Origin: Leucobacter sp. PH1c
GTDB lineage: Bacteria > Actinomycetota > Actinomycetes > Actinomycetales > Microbacteriaceae
DNA length: 57,324 bases
NCBI RefSeq assembly: GCF_000633415.1
Contig: NZ_AYMV01000023.1
Coordinates: forward strand, 1-57,324
Direction: 5' to 3'
The translations under genes and the position numbers were made by a program. Below the pieces are notes generated by a model. That model did no database searches and was not told where the DNA came from. It saw only the letters and a program-made list of their open reading frames with translations. The first letter of the stretch is position 1. Each line of letters opens with the position of its first letter. Below, piece after piece: positions 1 through 7,098 of the stretch.

Positions 1-42
1 GGGGGCGCACCCGCGCCGAGACCCCTATGAAAGGACCCCGCC

Positions 43-837
43 ATGCCCGACCTCGTCGTCGACCCGACGCCATTCCTCGACACCGCGGGCGAGGACCCCG
101 CGGGGCCGATGATCCCGCTCGTCGTCTCGCTCACCTTCCCCGGGATGGACCGCGGCGCGCACGAGCTCCAGGACTCCTTCACGCGGATCGCGTTCGCGGC
201 TGTCCGCGCGGCCGGCGGGCGCCCGCGCCTCGTCGATTCGGCGGATCCGGATCGGACGGGGCAGCGCGAGCTGCTCGCCGACGCCGACGCCGTGGTGTTC
301 CTCGGCGGCGGCGACGTCGCGGGGTCCTGCTACGGGTACAGTGGCCCGCCGCCCGCGAACGAGTACGGCGTCGATCAGCGCGCCGACGAGTTCTGCATCG
401 CGGCGATACGGGAGGGCGTGGCGCGGGATCTGCCGACCCTCGCGATCTGCCGTGGATCGCAGCTGCTCGCCGTCGCCTTCGGCGGTACCCTCATCGGCGA
501 CATCGAGAACTGGCCGTTGCATCGCGGTCGTTCGCCGCTCTTCATTGACGAGGAGGTGCTCCTCGACGCGGACTCTGAGATCGCGCGCATCCTGGGGCGC
601 ACGCGCGCGACCGTGCGGAACGGGCATCACCAGGCCGTCGCGACCGTCGGACCCGAGCTTCGCGTGAGCGCGCGGGCGCACGACGGGATCATCGAGGGCA
701 CCGAGCATCGAACGGCGACGTGGGTGGTGGGGATGCAGTGGCACCCCGAGGAGCCCGCGGCCGACGCCGGGGACCGGGCGCTGATCTTCGGCGAGCTGGT
801 GCACCGGGCGCGGGAACGGATCGCGCGCACCGCGTGA
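43..837 (+). CDS. PuuD-like class I glutamine amidotransferase (gamma-glutamyl hydrolase)
   Basis: 264 aa, full length for the gamma-glutamyl-GABA hydrolase (peptidase C26) family. The nucleophile elbow AICRGSQLL places the catalytic Cys at about residue 136, and GMQWHPEE supplies His234 and Glu236, completing the Cys-His-Glu triad. NGHHQA before the last strand is also typical of PuuD proteins. The family hydrolyses a gamma-glutamyl amide to glutamate plus the free amine or amino acid in the cytoplasm. The start is ATG 43 with AAAGGA upstream. A second PuuD-like gene (6373-7098) and a glutamine-synthetase-like ligase (4236-5657) lie in the same island, so this enzyme probably acts on a gamma-glutamylated intermediate made there. 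The substrate cannot be read from the sequence. Confidence 0.88.
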   Translation: MPDLVVDPTPFLDTAGEDPAGPMIPLVVSLTFPGMDRGAHELQDSFTRIAFAAVRAAGGRPRLVDSADPDRTGQRELLADADAVVFLGGGDVAGSCYGYSGPPPANEYGVDQRADEFCIAAIREGVARDLPTLAICRGSQLLAVAFGGTLIGDIENWPLHRGRSPLFIDEEVLLDADSEIARILGRTRATVRNGHHQAVATVGPELRVSARAHDGIIEGTEHRTATWVVGMQWHPEEPAADAGDRALIFGELVHRARERIARTA

Positions 838-845
838 GCGGGCCG

Positions 846-887
846 CGCCGAGGGGCCCGGAGCGTTCGCGCTCCGGGCCCCTCGGCG
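846..887. terminator. Perfect 19-bp hairpin with TTCG loop between convergent genes
   Basis: Arms 846-864 and 869-887 are exact complements around the tetraloop TTCG. The hairpin sits between the end of the PuuD-like gene (837) and the end of the convergent flavodoxin gene (907), so it can stop transcription from both sides. There is no long T-run, as is common in high-GC actinobacteria. Confidence 0.8.
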
Positions 888-906
888 TTGCGGCTGCGCG
901 TTGGCG

Positions 907-1368
907 CTACGGTGCGGCGACGCTCGCGGCGTCGAGCACGCCGGGCAGCCACTCGAGGGCCACGTCGCTCCCGAGATCCCAGGAGGAGGCGTCGTGCCGA
1001 CCGTACTCTCCCACGCGCTCGGCGCCCTGCGCGGCGAAGCGTCGGTCGATGTGCTCGCTGCCCTGGCTGTAGGTCTCCTCGTAGAAGGTGTCGCCGAGAC
1101 CGAACACGGCGTAGCGCAGGCCGGCGAGCTCGGGCGGCGCGGCGTCGAACGCCGCGATGAACGGCAGCGCGGTGTTGGGCGGATCCCCTTCGCCGTGGGT
1201 GGAGCACACGACGATCACGAAGCGCTCGGGGCTGAGTGCCGCCGGATCGAAGTCCTGGAGGTCGAACACCTCGACCTCCTCGTGCGTGTCGCGCAGCTTC
1301 GCGCCGAGGTCCTCGGCGATCAACTCGGAGTTGCCGGATTCGGTGCCGTAGAGAACGGTGAATTTCAC
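907..1368 (-). CDS. Flavodoxin (FMN electron carrier for the adjacent P450)
   Basis: 153 aa, a single flavodoxin domain. The N-terminal FMN phosphate loop reads YGTESGNSE, followed by CSTHGEGDPPNT and FGLGDTFYE, the loops that hold the isoalloxazine ring; this is the CPR/sulfite-reductase-like flavodoxin type. The GTG at 1368 is chosen because AAAGGA lies 9 nt upstream and the protein then begins MKFTVLYG. An ATG at 1386, overlapping the stop of the upstream reductase gene as ATGA, would add six residues. It is co-transcribed with the FprA-type reductase (1383-2675) and divergent from the P450 at 2912. By family it carries electrons from reductase to P450, as cindoxin does for P450cin and as the fused flavodoxin domain does in XplA. 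Confidence 0.88.
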   Translation of the reverse strand: MKFTVLYGTESGNSELIAEDLGAKLRDTHEEVEVFDLQDFDPAALSPERFVIVVCSTHGEGDPPNTALPFIAAFDAAPPELAGLRYAVFGLGDTFYEETYSQGSEHIDRRFAAQGAERVGEYGRHDASSWDLGSDVALEWLPGVLDAASVAAP

Positions 1369-1382
1369 GGGAGTGGGTCCTT

Positions 1383-2675
1383 TCATGCTGAGGTCCGTGT
1401 GTGTGCCGCGCCGCGCGCGATCGCGGCCATGTCGGCGTGGTCGGTGACTTTCCGTCGCACCCGCTCGGGGCCCGCGGTCGCCCGCTCGTGCGCGTCGAGC
1501 GTGCTCCACTGCGCGAACGAGATGGCTCGCTCGCGCACGCGTGCCGGGAGGCCCGCGAAACCGTGCTTCGCCGGATCGGGGACGAGTGAGCCGTCGGCGA
1601 GGTCCGCGACGATCTCCTCGGCCACGGATTTCGCGCACGCGCGGTTCTCGGGGATGGCCCCGCTCGGGCCGCGCTTGGCCCAGCCGGTGCGGTAGAGGCC
1701 GGGGCGCAACCGCCCGGTTCGCGGGGACGGCGCCGCGCACAGCTGCGCGAGCAGATCGTCCGGCTCGGGATCGAAGCCGATGGCGGTGAGCACGGCGGTC
1801 GCCGGAACGAGCTCGCGCTCGGCGCCCACGCGGATCTGGACGGCCGACACCCGGCCGTCGCCCAGGATGCGCTCGGGGGCCGCACCGAAGAGGAACCGCA
1901 CCTCGGGGCCGCCCGGGGTCTCGCGGTCGGGGGAGACGAGCTCGGCGAACGCGGCCGCTCGGGCGGCGGCGCGGTCGTCGGCGGGCGCGCCGGGCGCGCC
2001 GAGCGCCCCGTGCGCCGAGTAGCGTGCCCGCGGGAGTGTGGTCAACTCCTTGATCATCTGGGGGTCGCCTTTCGAGCGCGCGGCGTCGGACCGGCTCAGC
2101 ACCGTGACCCGCCGCACGGGATCCGCGAGGTACGCGTCGAGAACGGGGTCGGCGACGTCGCTCGAGGCGTAGCCCGAGCGGTCCTTCACGAGGAAGCGGA
2201 GCAGGTCGAGTGCCACGTTCCCGGCGCCGACGATCACCACATCGCTGCCGAGCGGCGGCAGCGGGGCCGCGCCGGGGAAGGCGTTGAGCGCGCGGGTGAC
2301 CGCGCCTGAACCGAGCACGCCGGGGAGGTCGCCGCCCGGCACGGGGAGCGCCCGGTCCGCGGTGAGGCCCGTGGCGAGCACGACCGCGTCGAAGGCCGCC
2401 TCGAGCTCGTCGAGCGCGACGTCGTGGCCGATCGCGATGTCGCCGGCGAAGCGGACGCCGGGCTGCGCGAAGAGGCGCTCGAACTGCCGGGTGATGGCCT
2501 TGGTGTGCTGGTGGTCCGCAGCGACGCCGTAGCGCACGAGCCCGTACGGCGACGCGAGCCGGTCGAACAGGGTGATCTCGCACCCGGGGACTGCGCGCAC
2601 GAGCGCCGTGGCCAGGTAGCACCCGGCAGGGCCGCTGCCGACGATGGCGATGTGCGGGTGGGACAGGGAGGGCAT
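1383..2675 (-). CDS. FAD/NADP-dependent ferredoxin (flavodoxin) reductase, FprA/adrenodoxin-reductase type
   Basis: 430 aa. The FAD Rossmann motif VGSGPAGCYLA is at about residue 10, followed by the family motif YGLVRYGVAADH, the NADP-binding VGAGNVALDLLRFL, and C-terminal GWAKRGPSGAIPENR, the conserved end of adrenodoxin-reductase-like enzymes. It moves electrons from NADPH to a small carrier. The start is ATG 2675, with AAGGAG 6 nt upstream. The downstream flavodoxin gene follows directly, so the pair should form an NADPH-FAD-FMN chain feeding the divergent P450. XplB of RDX-degrading actinobacteria belongs to this reductase type (family knowledge). Confidence 0.9.
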   Translation of the reverse strand: MPSLSHPHIAIVGSGPAGCYLATALVRAVPGCEITLFDRLASPYGLVRYGVAADHQHTKAITRQFERLFAQPGVRFAGDIAIGHDVALDELEAAFDAVVLATGLTADRALPVPGGDLPGVLGSGAVTRALNAFPGAAPLPPLGSDVVIVGAGNVALDLLRFLVKDRSGYASSDVADPVLDAYLADPVRRVTVLSRSDAARSKGDPQMIKELTTLPRARYSAHGALGAPGAPADDRAAARAAAFAELVSPDRETPGGPEVRFLFGAAPERILGDGRVSAVQIRVGAERELVPATAVLTAIGFDPEPDDLLAQLCAAPSPRTGRLRPGLYRTGWAKRGPSGAIPENRACAKSVAEEIVADLADGSLVPDPAKHGFAGLPARVRERAISFAQWSTLDAHERATAGPERVRRKVTDHADMAAIARGAAHTRTSA

Positions 2676-2911
2676 CACAGCTCCTTCGCGTGACGGGGTG
2701 GCCGGTCGCGTGCGGCGGTGCACGGCGGCTGGGCCCGAGTCTACCCATAAACATGGAGCTTGTGAATGTTTTAGTGGCGATAGATTTCGCAATTCTGCAC
2801 CGATCCGCGTGATCCCGCGAGGGTCTTGCAAATTAAAACATTCATGTATAACTTATTTGCTACCGGCTCTCGCAGCGACAGCGCGAGACCACGTTCGACA
2901 AAGGAGTACGA
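2676..2911. promoter_or_regulatory. Divergent promoter region with 11-bp inverted repeat (2763-2773 / 2834-2844)
   Basis: This AT-richer gap separates the reductase/flavodoxin operon from the P450 operon. TGAATGTTTTA at 2763-2773 has its exact reverse complement TAAAACATTCA at 2834-2844, about 70 bp centre to centre. The right copy is part of a shorter palindrome ACATTCATGT. A likely P450 promoter is TTGCAA (2826-2831) with TAACTT (2849-2854, 17-bp spacing) or TATAAC (2847-2852); the right half-site lies between these boxes. The P450 ribosome-binding site AAAGGAG is at about 2900-2906. The regulator is unknown; the GntR/FCD protein at 8638-9345 is the nearest candidate. Confidence 0.6.
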
Positions 2912-4132
2912 ATGCCCGGAACACTGGTGGAGACCGATCTGCCCTACCTCGACATCGCCGCCCCCGAGTTCGCGATGAACTCGGAAGCGGTGCGCGATGC
3001 TCGCTCGCGCAGCTGGGTCGCGCGCACGAACTACGGCTTTGGCGTGCTGCGCTACCGCGAGGTCACCGAACTCCTCAAGCACCCGAGCCTCAACCAGGGA
3101 AGCGCTAAGTGGCCGGATCACCACGGCGTGCACTCGGGGGTGTTCTACGAGTGGTGGGCGAAGAACCTGCTGGTCCTGGAAGGCGACGAGCACCACCGCA
3201 TCCGGCGCCTCCTCAACCCCGCGTTCTCGCCCACGGTCGCGCGGAGGCTGGAGCCCGAGTTCGCCGACATCGCGCGTGAGCTGATCGACGAGATGGTTGC
3301 CGCGCACGGGCGCGGCGAGCAGGTCGACTTCGTCGCGGCGTTCGCCGAGCCGTTCGCCACCCGAGCGCTCTGCGCCATGATGGGCCTCCCGCACGAGCAC
3401 TGGCCGTTCATCGCCGACCGGGCAAACACCGTGGGCTACGCCCTCTCCGTGTCGATCAAGGAAGACATCGAGCGCGTCGACGTGGCGGTGCAGGAGCTCT
3501 ACGGCTTCGTCGAGGAGCTCATCGCCGAGCGCCGGGCGACCCCCGGGCAGGACGTGGTCTCGCGCCTCGTCCAGTTCTCCGAGGACGGGGACAAGCTGAG
3601 CGACGCGGAGCTGCGCAACGCGCTCGTGCTCATGCTGTTCGGCGGGATGGACACCACCCGCAACCAGCTGGGCCTGATCCTGCAGACGTTCATGCGCAAC
3701 CCGGAGCAGTGGGAGAAGCTCGCCGCCCGGCCGGCGGAACTCGCGAAGCCGGCGCTCGAGGAGGGGCTGCGCGTCAACCCCACGACGCGCTGGGTCACCC
3801 GCGAGGCGAACGAGGACTTCGAGTACGAGGGCCTGTCGATCGCGAAGGGCACGACCGTGCACCTGTTCACGATGTCGAGCGGGACCGACCCCGCCGCCTT
3901 CCCCGACCCGGAGATCGACATCGAGGCCGAGGGGCGCAAGCCGCACCAGACGTTCGGCGGCGGGGTGCATCACTGCCTCGGCCACTACATCGCCCGCGCA
4001 GACATGGGCATCGCGATCCCGATGCTCGCGGAGCGGCTCACCGAGATCTCGTGCCCCGGCGGCGACGAGTGGCTGCCCGATTCGGGGAACCACGGGCCCG
4101 TCCGGCTGCCCATCACCTTCACGGTGCGCTGA
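2912..4132 (+). CDS. Cytochrome P450
   Basis: 406 aa, the usual length of a soluble bacterial P450. The I-helix oxygen-activation motif is GGMDTT (residues 244-249), the K-helix ExxR is EGLR (284-287), and the heme loop FGGGVHHCLG (348-357) has the axial Cys355. There is no fused redox domain. The start is ATG 2912 with AAAGGAG 5 nt upstream. It leads the operon that continues with the GS-like ligase, and it faces a reductase-flavodoxin pair that completes its electron supply; there is no ferredoxin gene in the island. P450s next to glutamine-synthetase-like genes are known from cyclic-amine degradation (CYP151, piperidine/morpholine) and RDX degradation (XplA), so an amine or nitramine substrate is inferred. 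The CYP family was not determined. Confidence 0.93.
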   Translation: MPGTLVETDLPYLDIAAPEFAMNSEAVRDARSRSWVARTNYGFGVLRYREVTELLKHPSLNQGSAKWPDHHGVHSGVFYEWWAKNLLVLEGDEHHRIRRLLNPAFSPTVARRLEPEFADIARELIDEMVAAHGRGEQVDFVAAFAEPFATRALCAMMGLPHEHWPFIADRANTVGYALSVSIKEDIERVDVAVQELYGFVEELIAERRATPGQDVVSRLVQFSEDGDKLSDAELRNALVLMLFGGMDTTRNQLGLILQTFMRNPEQWEKLAARPAELAKPALEEGLRVNPTTRWVTREANEDFEYEGLSIAKGTTVHLFTMSSGTDPAAFPDPEIDIEAEGRKPHQTFGGGVHHCLGHYIARADMGIAIPMLAERLTEISCPGGDEWLPDSGNHGPVRLPITFTVR

Positions 4133-4141
4133 CCGCGGCCG

Positions 4142-4159
4142 GCGGCGCCTCGGCGCCGC
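4142..4159 (+). terminator. Hairpin in the P450 to GS-like gap
   Basis: GCGGCGCC and GGCGCCGC flank TC directly after the P450 stop. A second GC-rich complementary pair follows near 4166-4190. Without a T-tract, and with the downstream gene in the same direction, these may be partial terminators or mRNA-stability elements that lower expression of the downstream genes relative to the P450. Confidence 0.4.
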
Positions 4160-4235
4160 TCCGCACCGGGCCTCTCGGGGCCCCGGGCAGTGCTGCCTGA
4201 ACGACCCCTTCCAACGATGAAAGGAACACCTCCCC

Positions 4236-5657
4236 ATGTCTGACCCCACCACGGGCGGGAGCTTCGGCGCAGCGCTGCGCGGGATCCTCGCCGACACCAC
4301 CGCCTTCGCCCGGCACCAGGACGCCAACATGCAGCCGGAGACCATCGCGGTGCTCGGCGAGCGCATCCGGGAGACCGGCGTGAAGTACATCTACTACATG
4401 ATCCCCACGCTCGGCAGCCGCACGGTCGCCAAGGTGGTGCCTGCGGAGCACTACGAGCGGATGTTGCGCAAGGGGATCGCGTTCCACCGCACCGCGCTCA
4501 CCGACCTCCAGACCAGCCGCGAGGGCGAACTGATCGGCGGCGGGGTCGACGCGCATGAGTTCTGGGGGCTCCCCGAGCCGGAGACGTTCCAGGTGCTGCC
4601 GTGGGACCCCGAGGTCGGCCGGATCTTCTGCACGGCCTACGATCCGCCGCAGCTCGGCGCGGGATCGGGCGGCCTGATCCCGCTCGACACGCGCGCGCTG
4701 TTCCGCGAGGCGCATCGCTCGTTCACCGAGCGCACGGGCTTCGAGCTCCGTTCGGGCCTGGAGCCCGAGATGACCTGGACGGGACCGGGGATGGAGGTGA
4801 CGTGCAAGGACGATCAGAGCCCCGCCTACCAGGTGGAGAACCTCGAGAAGATGCGCCCCGTGTTCAAGAAGGTGATCAGCTACGCCCAGGGGCTCGGCTT
4901 CGCCATGATCCAGGGCGACTACGAGGACGATGGGCAGCTGGAGCTGAACTGGGACTTCGATCGTGCGGAGCTCACCGCGGAGCGCATGACAACCTACCGC
5001 CAGGTCTGCAAGCAGGTGGCGCGCGAGCTGGGCATCCACGCGAGCTTCATGGCCAAGCCGTACAACGGCAAGATGGGCAACGGCTGCCACCACAACCTCA
5101 GCCTGTGGCGCGGCGAGGAGAACGTCATCGAGGACGGCCGGGTGGAGCTGCACGTCACGGACACTGGGCGCCACGCGATCGCCGGTATGCTGCAGCACAC
5201 GCCGGGCTCCATGCTCGTCATGGGCTCGACGGTGAACTCGTACAAGCGCTACTGGGACGCCGGCCAGTTCGCGCCCTCCGGTGCCGACTGGGGGCTCGAC
5301 ACCCGGGGCGTCGCGGTGCGCATCTCGGCGAACGGGCGCATGGAGTACCGCCTGCCCGACGCGAGCGTGAACCCGCACCTCTCGCACCTCTACCTCCTCG
5401 CCGCGATCGAGCACGGGCTCGAGCACGAGCTCGACCCGGGGGAGCCCGGCTCCCTGAACCCCGCGCTCGGCGAGGTTGTCGTGCCGAACACGCTCGGCAG
5501 CGCGATCGAGGCGTTCGAGGCGGACAGCTACCTCATGGGCGCGATGCCCGAGGAGCTCACACGCATCTTCCTGCAGCTCAAGCGGGACGAGTGGGCGCGC
5601 TACTGCGGCCAGATCTCACAATGGGAATTCGATCAGTACTGGGAGGCAATTCCGTGA
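4236..5657 (+). CDS. Glutamine-synthetase-like gamma-glutamylamide ligase
   Basis: 473 aa with a complete GS catalytic barrel. Metal-binding glutamates are in GLEPEMTW (174-181) and QLELNWDF (234-241). KPYNGKMGNGCHHN (274-287) is the ATP/metal loop, NSYKRY (334-339) the active-site arginine region, and GRMEYRLPDASVNPH the C-terminal nucleotide site. No Tyr adenylylation loop of the standard GlnA type was recognised. Enzymes of this branch ligate glutamate to amines other than ammonia (PuuA, IpuC, aniline-type ligases). The start is ATG 4236 with AAAGGA 11 nt upstream. It overlaps the next gene by 4 nt (GTGA). The linked PuuD-like hydrolases support gamma-glutamylation of an amine rather than nitrogen assimilation. 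Confidence 0.87.
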   Translation: MSDPTTGGSFGAALRGILADTTAFARHQDANMQPETIAVLGERIRETGVKYIYYMIPTLGSRTVAKVVPAEHYERMLRKGIAFHRTALTDLQTSREGELIGGGVDAHEFWGLPEPETFQVLPWDPEVGRIFCTAYDPPQLGAGSGGLIPLDTRALFREAHRSFTERTGFELRSGLEPEMTWTGPGMEVTCKDDQSPAYQVENLEKMRPVFKKVISYAQGLGFAMIQGDYEDDGQLELNWDFDRAELTAERMTTYRQVCKQVARELGIHASFMAKPYNGKMGNGCHHNLSLWRGEENVIEDGRVELHVTDTGRHAIAGMLQHTPGSMLVMGSTVNSYKRYWDAGQFAPSGADWGLDTRGVAVRISANGRMEYRLPDASVNPHLSHLYLLAAIEHGLEHELDPGEPGSLNPALGEVVVPNTLGSAIEAFEADSYLMGAMPEELTRIFLQLKRDEWARYCGQISQWEFDQYWEAIP

Positions 5658-6370
5658 CCACCTCACCCCGCACGCTCCGACTCGCGTGCATCGACTCAGA
5701 GGCCCTGCCGCTCTTCGCGAAGAGCCCCGACGGGGTCACGCGCGACGGCTACGAACCCGCCGCCGCCGCGCTCGTCGCGGATCGGATCGGCGCGGAGATC
5801 GAGTGGATCATGCTCCCCTGGGAGGACATGATCCCCGCCGTGCGCCGGGGCGACGCCGACGCCGTGTGGTGCGGCCAGGGCATGACCGATGAGCGCGCCG
5901 CGCTCGTCGACTTCACCGCGCCCTACGCCGTGTTCAACGAGACGCTCATCGTGCGCGCGGACGACCCCGCCCGCTCGGCCGACGCGCTCGCCGGGTACCG
6001 CATCGGCGCGATCGCGAACTCGACCAACATGAAGCTCGCGGAGACCTTCCCCGGCGCCGAGCTTGTGAGCTTCGGCGCGAGCGACGACGTGTTCAGCGAC
6101 ATGATCGAAGCGACCCGCTCCGGCGAGATCGACGGCTTCGTCGACGACGACGTGGTGATGATCCCGCTCGGGAAGGAGGACCCCGACTTCGTCGAGGCCT
6201 TCACCGTGCTGACCGGCAACCGCTGGGGCATCGGCGTCGCCCCGGGCAACGACGCGCTCCGCGCCGAGATCGACGCCGCGCTCGCCGCAGTCGTCGCGGA
6301 CGGGTCGCTCGCGGAGGTGTGGCGGCGCTGGATGCCGCTCCTGCCCTTCCCGCTGGATTCGGGAGCGTGA
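5654..6370 (+). CDS. Substrate-binding-protein fold (SBP family 3) without signal peptide
   Basis: 238 aa. The pattern LRLACIDSEALPLF, then GYEPAAAALVADRIG, WIMLPWEDMIPAVRRGDADAV and DFTAPYAV is that of family 3 solute-binding proteins. The start is GTG 5654 with GGGAGG 7 nt upstream, overlapping the GS-like stop. It gives a protein beginning MTTSPRTLRLACIDSE with no signal peptide, lipobox or membrane segment. No ABC permease or ATPase is nearby. It is therefore probably cytoplasmic: an intracellular sensor or carrier, or an enzyme on this fold as in cyclohexadienyl dehydratase. The operon position between ligase and hydrolase argues for a role in the same pathway. Confidence 0.75.
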   Translation: MTTSPRTLRLACIDSEALPLFAKSPDGVTRDGYEPAAAALVADRIGAEIEWIMLPWEDMIPAVRRGDADAVWCGQGMTDERAALVDFTAPYAVFNETLIVRADDPARSADALAGYRIGAIANSTNMKLAETFPGAELVSFGASDDVFSDMIEATRSGEIDGFVDDDVVMIPLGKEDPDFVEAFTVLTGNRWGIGVAPGNDALRAEIDAALAAVVADGSLAEVWRRWMPLLPFPLDSGA

Positions 6371-6372
6371 TC

Positions 6373-7098
6373 GTGCGCGCGCCACGCATCGCGGTCGCCG
6401 GGATGTGGTCGAGGCAGATCCACGGGCTCCGCTTCGACGGCACCGCGGTCGCGACCGCGGTGCTCCGCGCCGTGGTGCGCGCGGGCGGTGAGCCCCTCAC
6501 GCTCTTCGCTGAGGGCCCCGCCGCGGCGAGCGAGCGGCTCGACGGTTTCGACGGGCTCCTCCTCCCCGGTGGATTCGACCTGGATCCGGCGCGCTACGGC
6601 CAGGACGCCCGTTCGACGACGGTCACGGCGGACTTCGCCGCGCAGGATCCGTTCGAGGCGGAGCTGCTCGCGGCCGCGATCGAGCGTCGGATCCCCGTGC
6701 TCGCGATCTGCCGCGGATTCCAGCTGCTCAATGTCGAGTGCGGCGGGACTCTGATCCAGGACCTTCCCCGCGACAGCGTGCACCGCAACAGCGTGCACGA
6801 GGTCGCCGTCGCGCCCGACTCCGCGCTCGCCGCCGCGCTCGGGGTGACCGCGCTCAGTGTGTCCTCGTATCATCACCAGGCAGTCGATACGATCGGGGCA
6901 GGGCTGCGCGTCGTCTGCCGCGCACCCGACGGCGTGGTCGAGGCGCTCGAGCACGAGCGCGCCGAGCTCATCGCGGTGCAGTGGCACCCCGAGGACACCG
7001 CCGCGACGGACCCGACGCAGCAGGCACTGTTTGACTGGCTGGTGGTGCGGGCGCGTGCGCGCTCGGCAGCCGACACCCCGAGGGAGAGCGTGCGATGA
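6373..7098 (+). CDS. Second PuuD-like gamma-glutamyl hydrolase (class I GATase)
   Basis: About 241 aa. It contains DGLLLPGGFDLDPARYG, the nucleophile elbow LAICRGFQLLNVECGG, SYHHQAVD and AVQWHPED, giving a complete Cys-His-Glu triad and the substrate loop of gamma-glutamyl-GABA hydrolases. Two GTG starts are possible: 6367 overlaps the previous stop as GTGA but has GGGAG only 1 nt away, while 6373 has the same GGGAG at 7 nt and is preferred. It overlaps the next gene by 4 nt (ATGA). It is closer to canonical PuuD than the gene at 43-837, so the two may act on different gamma-glutamyl adducts or be alternates. Confidence 0.87.
   Translation: MRAPRIAVAGMWSRQIHGLRFDGTAVATAVLRAVVRAGGEPLTLFAEGPAAASERLDGFDGLLLPGGFDLDPARYGQDARSTTVTADFAAQDPFEAELLAAAIERRIPVLAICRGFQLLNVECGGTLIQDLPRDSVHRNSVHEVAVAPDSALAAALGVTALSVSSYHHQAVDTIGAGLRVVCRAPDGVVEALEHERAELIAVQWHPEDTAATDPTQQALFDWLVVRARARSAADTPRESVR

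Noticed and set aside
1368..1386. ATG 1386 as the flavodoxin start
   Set aside because: The ATGA overlap is attractive, but AAAGGA lies downstream of that ATG and fits GTG 1368, which gives the normal flavodoxin N-terminus.
4601..6370. A fused protein joining a frame inside the GS-like gene to the SBP-like protein
   Set aside because: The first 350 codons are out of frame within the GS-like gene; GTG 5654 with GGGAGG is the real start.
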